NCBI RefSeq assembly: GCF_021343995.1
Contig: NZ_JAJTTE010000016.1
Span: 1-64,000, forward strand
Length of the DNA: 64,000 bases
Reading direction: 5' to 3'
From: Pseudonocardia terrae
GTDB taxonomy: Bacteria > Actinomycetota > Actinomycetes > Mycobacteriales > Pseudonocardiaceae
The notes under the pieces were generated by a model. That model was not told where the DNA came from. It worked only from the letters and a program-made list of their open reading frames with translations, and searched no databases. The position numbers were made by a program, and so were the translations under genes. Numbering within the stretch: position 1 is the first letter of the stretch; each line of letters begins with the position of its first letter. Below, one piece after another: positions 58,498 through 64,000 of this stretch.

Positions 58498-61400
58498 GTG
58501 CACTACCGGCTCACCGTGTCCGACGGGGCCACGGGCATTCGCTCCGACGTCGTCGTGGAGTGCGAGCCGACCGACCCGGTCGGGGTCGTCCTGGACCTGG
58601 TGGCCGGCGTGCTGCCGGTGCGTGGGGCACCCACCGTGTCCGGCGCGTTCCTCGACCCGTCCGCTGCGGTCGCCGTGTCCGCACTCCGCGAGGGTGCCGT
58701 ACTCGCTTACGGGCCCCCCGCCGCCGGGGCGCCCGACCCGTTCGGGACGGCGCCGGGCAGGGAGGCGCGGCTGCGGGTCGTCGCCGGTCCTTCTGCAGGC
58801 CTGATGGTCCCGGTGGTCGGCCACCTGGAGATCGGCCGGGCACCGACCGCCGGACTGGTGCTGGACGACCCGGACGTGTCCCGCGTCCACGCCAGGGTCC
58901 AGGGTGGCCCGGCAGGCGTGCAGGTCAGCGACGCGGGCTCAGCCAACGGGGTGTTCGTGGACGGGCGTCGGGTCGAGGGCGCGCACGCGCTGCGCGAGGG
59001 TGAGGTGCTGCAGCTCGGCGGGACTCGGCTCGTCCTGGAGGACCCGGCGCGGGCCCGGGCCGCCCTGAGCCGGACCGCGGACGGCGCGTACCTGCTCAAC
59101 CGTGCCTTCCCGGACCGGCGCGCCCCCTTCACCGCGCCGACCGTCACCCTCCCGACCCCGCTGCCCGAGGACGACGCCCGCGGCATTCCGCTGTTGGCGA
59201 TGGGTATCCCGCTCGTCCTCGCGGTCGTGCTCGCCCTCGTCCTGAAGTCTCCGATCTATCTGCTGTTCGGCCTGCTCAGCCCCGTGATGCTGGGCGCCAA
59301 CTGGTGGACCGAGCGCCGGCGCCGCAAGGCCCGCGAGCAGCGCGCCGAGGGCTCCTACACCGAGAAGCTCCGGGCCGCGCGGGTCCAGGTCGAGGCCGCC
59401 GTCGACGACGAGGACGCGGACCTGCGTCGGGCGTATCCGGATCCAACGACGGTCGTGCGCATGGCGACGGAGCTGCGCCGCGAGCTCTGGTCCCGCCGGT
59501 CGGGCGACGACGACTGGCTACGCCTGCGGGTCGGTACCGCGGACCGCCGCGCCGCCGTGGTGGTGCAGGGGGAACGCCCCGCGGACTGGGCCGATGCGAT
59601 GCTTCGCGCAGCCCCGGTCGGTATCGACTTAGAGGCCGCCGGGGTCCTCGGTCTCGCGGGTGCGCAGTCCCACGAACACCTGGGCTGGGTGCTGACCCAG
59701 ATCGCGACCGGCCACAGCGCGGACGAGTTGGCCGTCGCGGTCCTCGCGCCGGATACCGCCGAGGACGAGCTCGGCTGGGTGCGCTGGCTACCCCATGCCC
59801 GCACGGCGAGTGGCGGCGTGCTCGCCGCCTGGGACGACGAGTCGGTCGCCCTGCTCGTCCGTGAGCTCGGTGAGCAGCTGGACCGGATCGAGGCCGAGCG
59901 GTGTGGCCCGCTCGGGGCGCCAGGGCGCGCGGTGGCGGGCCAGGTCGTCGTGGTGCTCGTCGGTGCGGGTCGGCTGGTCCGGTCGCCGCAGGTCGCGGAC
60001 CTGCTGGTGCGGGGGCCTGCGCTCGGCTTCCGGTTCGTGTGCACCGACCGGGACGAGCGGCTGCTGCCGGACAGTTGCCGCGCGGTGGTGTCGGACCGGG
60101 GCGGGCAGACCGTGGTGCGGATCGACCGCGGCGATGAGCTCGTCGTCCGGCCGGACCGCCTCGCCCCGGGAACGGAGGAGCGGGTGGCCCGCATCCTCGC
60201 CCCGCTCCGGCGTGTCGGCGACTCGCCGCTGGGCGGGCTGCCTGCGGCGGTCCGATTCACCGAGGTCGTCGACGTCGGCGATCCTGACGCCATCCGTGCC
60301 GCCTGGCGGCTCGTCCCGGAACGGACGGATATCATCCTCGGGCGAAGCGGCGACGGCTTGTTCACCCTCGACATCGCGGCCGACGGCCCCCACGCCGTGG
60401 TGGCGGGCACGTCCGGAGCTGGCAAGAGCGAGCTGCTCCAGACCTGGGTCGGCGCGCTGGCGCTGGCGAACTCACCGGAGCGGCTGTCCGTGGTGTTCAT
60501 GGACTACAAGGGCGGCGCCGCGTTCCGGGACCTGGTCGCGCTGCCGCACGTCGTCGGGACTGTGACCAACCTGGACGAACGCCTGGCCAGGAGGGCGCTC
60601 GCCTCGCTGCGCGCCGAGCTGACCCGCCGCCAGCACCAGCTCAAGCTTGCCGACGCCCAGGACCGCAACGACTACCTGCGGCGCGCCGAACGCGACCCGG
60701 GCCTGCCGGCCTTCCCCCGGCTGCTGATCGTGGTGGACGAGCTCGCGGAGCTGAAGGACCAGCTGCCGGAGCTGGTCGAGGGGCTCGTCGGGGTCGCGCG
60801 GATCGGCCGCTCGCTCGGCGTGCACCTGGTGCTAGCCACCCAGCGCCCCGCGGGGGTCGTGGACTCCCAGATCCGCGCCAACGTGAACCTGCGGGTCTGC
60901 CTGCGCACCCGGGATGAGGGCGAGAGCATCGACGTGATCGAGACCGGGGACGCGGCCCGGATCCCGGTCGACCGCCCCGGTCGCGCCCTCGTCGGCAGCG
61001 GCGGGCCGGTGGCCACACTCGTCCAGACCGCCCGGATCACCACCCCGGTGCCCGATGGGAGCGGGGCCGCCCGCCGAGCCGTTTCGCTGGCGTGGTCGGC
61101 CCCGGCCGCGCCCGTCGCCGCGGCGACCGGCGGTCTGCGCACCGATCTGCACGAGCTCGTCGAGCGTGTCGCCTCCGCCGCGGAGGGCGAGGGCCTCGTC
61201 GCGCCGTTCCGGCCGTGGAGCGCGCCGCTGGCCGACCTCGTCCTGCTCGAGTCGCTGGAGGTGACACCGGGCCACCTGCTCCTTGGCCTCGTCGACCGGC
61301 CCGCGCAGCAACGGCAAGACGTCCTGTCGGTGCCCCTGGGCACCGGTCACCTCGGCGTCGTGGGAAGCAGCCGGACCGGGCGGACCGCGACCCTGAGGTC

Positions 61401-62679
61401 GATCGCCGCCGGGCTGGCGATGAGCGATCCGGCGGACACGGTCCATGTGCACGCCGTCGACGGAGGTCGCGGCCTCGCCGCGCTGGCCGCGCTGCCCAAC
61501 GTGGGTGTGGTCGCGGACGACGACGATCCGGAGCGGACGGAGCGCCTGCTCGTCCGGCTGACCGACGAGGTGCGCCGCAGGCGTCGGCTGCTGGCCGAGC
61601 ACGGTGCCGCGAGCGTCGCGGAGCTCACGGACCCCCCACCGGCGATCGTGCTGCTCGTCGACGACTGGCACGGCGTGGTCGACGGCGACGGGCCCGCGCA
61701 GGCCGCCCTGCAGGAGCTCCTGGGATCCGGGAGCGCCGCGGCGGGGGTGACGGTGTGTCTCGCGGGCGACGAACGGCTGCTGCGCGGGCGCCTGCTGACC
61801 CGCCTCGACCACCGGCTCTGCCTGCGGCTAAACAACCCTGCCGACGCCACCGCCCTCGGCCTCGGCCCCCGCAACCTTCCCGACGGGCTCCCAGCCGGTC
61901 GTGCTCTCTGGGCCGACGACGGGTGCGAGGTACAGATCCCGCTGCTTGGTGCCGAGCGGTCTGGGCCCGCCCAGGTACAGGCGCTGCGCACGATCGCTGC
62001 GACCGCCCGCGCCCGGCACGGCGAGCCCGCCGTCGAGCGCGCGCCGATGCGCCTCGACGCGCTGCCATTACGCATCGGGCCCGCCGCTGCCGAGCCGTTG
62101 CCGACCGCCCGCTCGGGCCACGTGCTCGCCGGCGTGTCCGGGGACCGGCTGTCCCGGATCGAGCTTCCTCTCGCGCCCGGGGCTCCGGTGCTGGTCGCCG
62201 GTCCGCCCCGGTCGGGTCGGAGCACGGCGATCGTGCAGTTGGCGACCGACGCGGCCCGGCGCGGACTAGACGTCGCCCTGGTCGCGGGCCGGCCGTCCGA
62301 GATACACGAGCAGGCGATCCGGGCGGGGGTGCGCGTCGTGGCTCCCCCGGACGTCGCGGGCGCGGACCTCGTCGCCGTGGACGACGCCGAGCTGCTGACG
62401 GTGGACGACGAGTTCGTGGCGGCGCTCTCCGCCCGGCCCGGCCTGATCGTCGGCGCGACGCTGGACGCCTTCGGCTTCGGGGCTCGCGGCCTCGTGCAGG
62501 CCGCACGGCGCCGACCGGGCGGTGTGGTGCTCCTGTGCCCACCGAACAACCTCGCCGCAGAGAACGTGGGCGTGAAGATCGAGCGGGGGAGCGGTTTCAC
62601 CGGCCCTCCCGGCCGCGCCCTCTTCGCCCTCGGCGGCGAGCTCATCCTCGGCCACGTGATCGATCCCGCCGCGGACTGA
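58498..62679 (+). CDS. FHA-FtsK/SpoIIIE triple-ATPase (EccC-like) secretion motor
   Basis: GTG at 58498 follows GGAGG; 1393 residues. Order: a ubiquitin-like N-terminal segment (1-60), FHA domain (about 95-190; GHLEIGRAPTAGLVLDDPDVSRVHARVQ, SANGVFVDG), two membrane helices (about 230-270), then three FtsK ATPase domains. Domain 1 has a full Walker A (GTSGAGKSE, about 637), Walker B LLIVVDELAEL and a GRSLGVHLVLATQRP motif. Domains 2 (GSSRTGRT, about 955) and 3 (GPPRSGRS, about 1234) have Arg for the Walker A Lys. This is the type VII secretion EccC layout, with an added phosphopeptide-binding domain. Confidence 0.95.
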   Translation: MHYRLTVSDGATGIRSDVVVECEPTDPVGVVLDLVAGVLPVRGAPTVSGAFLDPSAAVAVSALREGAVLAYGPPAAGAPDPFGTAPGREARLRVVAGPSAGLMVPVVGHLEIGRAPTAGLVLDDPDVSRVHARVQGGPAGVQVSDAGSANGVFVDGRRVEGAHALREGEVLQLGGTRLVLEDPARARAALSRTADGAYLLNRAFPDRRAPFTAPTVTLPTPLPEDDARGIPLLAMGIPLVLAVVLALVLKSPIYLLFGLLSPVMLGANWWTERRRRKAREQRAEGSYTEKLRAARVQVEAAVDDEDADLRRAYPDPTTVVRMATELRRELWSRRSGDDDWLRLRVGTADRRAAVVVQGERPADWADAMLRAAPVGIDLEAAGVLGLAGAQSHEHLGWVLTQIATGHSADELAVAVLAPDTAEDELGWVRWLPHARTASGGVLAAWDDESVALLVRELGEQLDRIEAERCGPLGAPGRAVAGQVVVVLVGAGRLVRSPQVADLLVRGPALGFRFVCTDRDERLLPDSCRAVVSDRGGQTVVRIDRGDELVVRPDRLAPGTEERVARILAPLRRVGDSPLGGLPAAVRFTEVVDVGDPDAIRAAWRLVPERTDIILGRSGDGLFTLDIAADGPHAVVAGTSGAGKSELLQTWVGALALANSPERLSVVFMDYKGGAAFRDLVALPHVVGTVTNLDERLARRALASLRAELTRRQHQLKLADAQDRNDYLRRAERDPGLPAFPRLLIVVDELAELKDQLPELVEGLVGVARIGRSLGVHLVLATQRPAGVVDSQIRANVNLRVCLRTRDEGESIDVIETGDAARIPVDRPGRALVGSGGPVATLVQTARITTPVPDGSGAARRAVSLAWSAPAAPVAAATGGLRTDLHELVERVASAAEGEGLVAPFRPWSAPLADLVLLESLEVTPGHLLLGLVDRPAQQRQDVLSVPLGTGHLGVVGSSRTGRTATLRSIAAGLAMSDPADTVHVHAVDGGRGLAALAALPNVGVVADDDDPERTERLLVRLTDEVRRRRRLLAEHGAASVAELTDPPPAIVLLVDDWHGVVDGDGPAQAALQELLGSGSAAAGVTVCLAGDERLLRGRLLTRLDHRLCLRLNNPADATALGLGPRNLPDGLPAGRALWADDGCEVQIPLLGAERSGPAQVQALRTIAATARARHGEPAVERAPMRLDALPLRIGPAAAEPLPTARSGHVLAGVSGDRLSRIELPLAPGAPVLVAGPPRSGRSTAIVQLATDAARRGLDVALVAGRPSEIHEQAIRAGVRVVAPPDVAGADLVAVDDAELLTVDDEFVAALSARPGLIVGATLDAFGFGARGLVQAARRRPGGVVLLCPPNNLAAENVGVKIERGSGFTGPPGRALFALGGELILGHVIDPAAD

Positions 62680-62734
62680 GCCTGCTCCCTCGACCATCGC
62701 TGAGGAGACCCGCGACCTGCGGCGGTCCACCCCC

Positions 62735-63140
62735 GTGCGGTCCGCCGTCCTGCTGTTCGCCGGAGGGTGTGGCGCTGAACCATCGCCGCCCGCCGCGGCC
62801 ACCCCGGTGCCGCGACCGACAGGGTCTGTGTCGAACGCGACCAGGTGATGGCGCAGCAGGCGAGCGCGGCCGCGCTCCTCGCCGCATGGCGAGCCGGTGA
62901 CGCTGGCCGGATGCGGCAGCCGAGCACCGCCGCCACGCAGGACCTCAGCGGGCCGCTCGTGCCGACGCTGCTCCAGGTTCGGCCGGGAGAGGAGGCGTTC
63001 GCGACGACCGAGGACGTCAACGGCGAGGGGAGTGTCGGCGCCTACCTGCGGGTGAGCAGCGGCCACAACCACTACTTCGAGTGGCACACGAGTACGCCCG
63101 GGGCTGGCTGGTGGACAGCTGGGCCCCGGACGTCGGCTGA
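62735..63140 (+). pseudogene. Decayed copy of the 48.9-kb lipoprotein
   Basis: A GTG at 62735 gives SAVLLFAGGCGAEPSPPAA, a lipoprotein signal, then the frame ends. In other frames the sequence continues VCVERDQVMAQQASAAALLAAWRAGDAGRMRQPSTAATQDLSGPLVPTLLQVRPGE and finally EYARGWLVDSWAPDVG, all matching the intact lipoprotein (VERDEVMEQQAVASADAFLAAWRAGD; YQRGWLVRSYALDVG). The linker region is deleted, and at least two frameshifts are needed to join the parts. It flanks the FHA-FtsK gene. Confidence 0.85.
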
Positions 63141-63146
63141 GTCGGG

Positions 63147-63731
63147 TTACGAGAAGCGCAGGGTGCGGGCGATGGCGTCGAAGACCTCGTCGAACTGGTC
63201 GACGAGGTCCAGGTTCGGCGTCATGAACGACAGCGCCGCCATCCGGGACATCCCCTGGACGGGAACGAAGTAGCGGCGCAGGTGGGCGGGCTGCGGCTGG
63301 TCCCACGCCGGGTCGTCGACCTCGGTGACACCGGAGACGAGTACGGCCTCGCCCGCGGGCAGGTCGACGGGCATGACCTCGACACCGTCGCCCCCCAGCA
63401 GCTCCTCTAGCACGTCCGCCCCACCGATCGGCGGCGACAACGCTAGGGTGACCTGGGCGGACATGACGAACGGCGTCTCCTCGCCCTCCACCTCGACCAG
63501 GTCGGTGTAGAACCCGGCGAGCACGACGTCCGCCACCGCGGAGAGCCTCCCGAGCCGCACCGCGAGCGGGGCCAGGAGCGCGACGGCGAGCTCTCGGTTC
63601 TCCTCGGCAGCGAGGGGGATCTTCGCCGCGAGCTCGGCCGCCACATCCCCGACCCGCGGGTCGATCTCAACCCAGCCGGGCGGCAAACTGATGCCGACGG
63701 AGTGCGGCGGGACAGTGGGGGACTCACTCAT
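63147..63731 (-). CDS. Hypothetical protein of the secretion module
   Basis: 194 residues, starting within the upstream gene's stop (8-bp overlap). ISLPPGWVEIDPRVGDVAAELAAKIPLAAEENRELAVALLAPLAVRLGRLSAVADVVLAGFYTD, then TPFVMSAQVTLALSPPIGGADVLEELLGGDGVEVMPVDLPAGEAVLVSGVTEVDDPAWDQPQPAHLRRYFVPVQGMSRMAALSFMTPNLDLVDQFDEVFDAIARTLRF. This looks like a soluble alpha/beta protein that might act as a secretion chaperone. I do not recognise the family. The pairing with the next gene and position beside the FtsK gene suggest a role in the same system. Confidence 0.7.
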   Translation of the reverse strand: MSESPTVPPHSVGISLPPGWVEIDPRVGDVAAELAAKIPLAAEENRELAVALLAPLAVRLGRLSAVADVVLAGFYTDLVEVEGEETPFVMSAQVTLALSPPIGGADVLEELLGGDGVEVMPVDLPAGEAVLVSGVTEVDDPAWDQPQPAHLRRYFVPVQGMSRMAALSFMTPNLDLVDQFDEVFDAIARTLRFS

Positions 63732-64000
63732 CGGGACTCGCCATCGCCTTCACGGTTCGCTTGACCACCGGCTCCGCCACAGCGCCCGCGGAATCCGCGA
63801 GCCAGTCGTACTTCGTGTGCTCGCCCAGCATCTCACCGGAATTCGACACGACCTGACCCGCGAAGCTCTTCCAGTTGTCCGGGCCGCGGTCTTGCACGGT
63901 GGGATCCCCGAACTCCTGAATGTCCTTCTGGAGGTCGGTCCACCCGTCGCGCAGCTCGAACCCCGCATCCACCGCCTTGCCCCCGGTCCGGAAGGCGGCG
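63724..64000 (-). CDS. Gene running off the right edge, C-terminal part
   Basis: The frame is open to the window edge (AAFRTGGKAVDAGFELRDGWTDLQKDIQEFGDPTVQDRGPDNWKSFAGQVVSNSGEMLGEHTKYDWLADSAGAVAEPVVKRTVKAMASPDE), so the start lies outside. GTG 63972 is possible but probably internal. The visible 90 residues are helical, hydrophilic and Trp-containing, as in type VII-type effectors or WXG-like proteins, but no family can be assigned. It overlaps the 194-residue gene by 8 bp. Confidence 0.55.
   Translation of the reverse strand, partial: AAFRTGGKAVDAGFELRDGWTDLQKDIQEFGDPTVQDRGPDNWKSFAGQVVSNSGEMLGEHTKYDWLADSAGAVAEPVVKRTVKAMASPDE

Overview
The window is very GC-rich, with GTG starts, four-base ATGA/GTGA gene overlaps and leaderless-looking promoters. 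Together with the gene content (STAND NTPases, LtrA, TerC, TgpA-like and FHA-FtsK proteins, many acyl-CoA dehydrogenases, a P450) this points to a filamentous actinobacterium, probably a Pseudonocardia relative; the genus is inference. No rRNA, complete tRNA, CRISPR array, integrase or intact insertion sequence was found.

1-6.4 kb is a signalling cluster. It has a cyclase-like protein coupled to a STAND NTPase that runs off the left edge, a divergent Crp/Fnr regulator, a 44-residue peptide, a second STAND/TPR protein and a one-pass membrane protein. Both STAND P-loops have Thr where the Walker A Lys should be. 6.5-20.9 kb holds ordinary genes: TerC, a possible leader peptide with an ACT-domain gene, ABM monooxygenase, carboxylesterase, sugar dehydrogenase lipoprotein, DedA, asparaginase, flavin monooxygenase, LtrA, a DsrE/PPOX pair with a TetR repressor and two matching operators, a decayed PLP enzyme, a patatin/acyltransferase pair and a hypothetical protein.

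21.1-48.6 kb looks like an island. Identical 55-bp direct repeats, each a tRNA 3'-end-like segment next to a strong hairpin, lie 27.4 kb apart. Between them is a CoA-dependent catabolic cluster: branched-chain-type ABC uptake (with permease and both ATPases fused in one protein), CoA ligase, crotonase, three acyl-CoA dehydrogenases, a KstD-like flavoprotein, a DUF35/thiolase-like pair, five SDRs, an alcohol dehydrogenase, NTF2 and EthD proteins, an MFS carrier and a P450. Five near-identical sites (consensus ACTGAACTCAGCTCAGT) lie at its main promoters, so the cluster is probably one regulon of the TetR protein at 40.3 kb. The substrate is unknown; the gene set suits an alicyclic or terpenoid/steroid-like acid. 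The right end carries fragments of two other enzymes.

48.9-64 kb is an envelope/secretion module: lipoprotein, FN3 protein, MoxR ATPase, DUF58 protein, a TgpA-like membrane protein whose transglutaminase triad is Ser-Phe-Asp instead of Cys-His-Asp, a membrane Ser/Thr kinase, and a divergent 1393-residue FHA-FtsK/EccC-like ATPase. Decayed second copies of the FN3 protein (joined to a dockerin remnant) and of the lipoprotein lie in the module, so it has been duplicated and partly lost. Two further genes run off the right edge.
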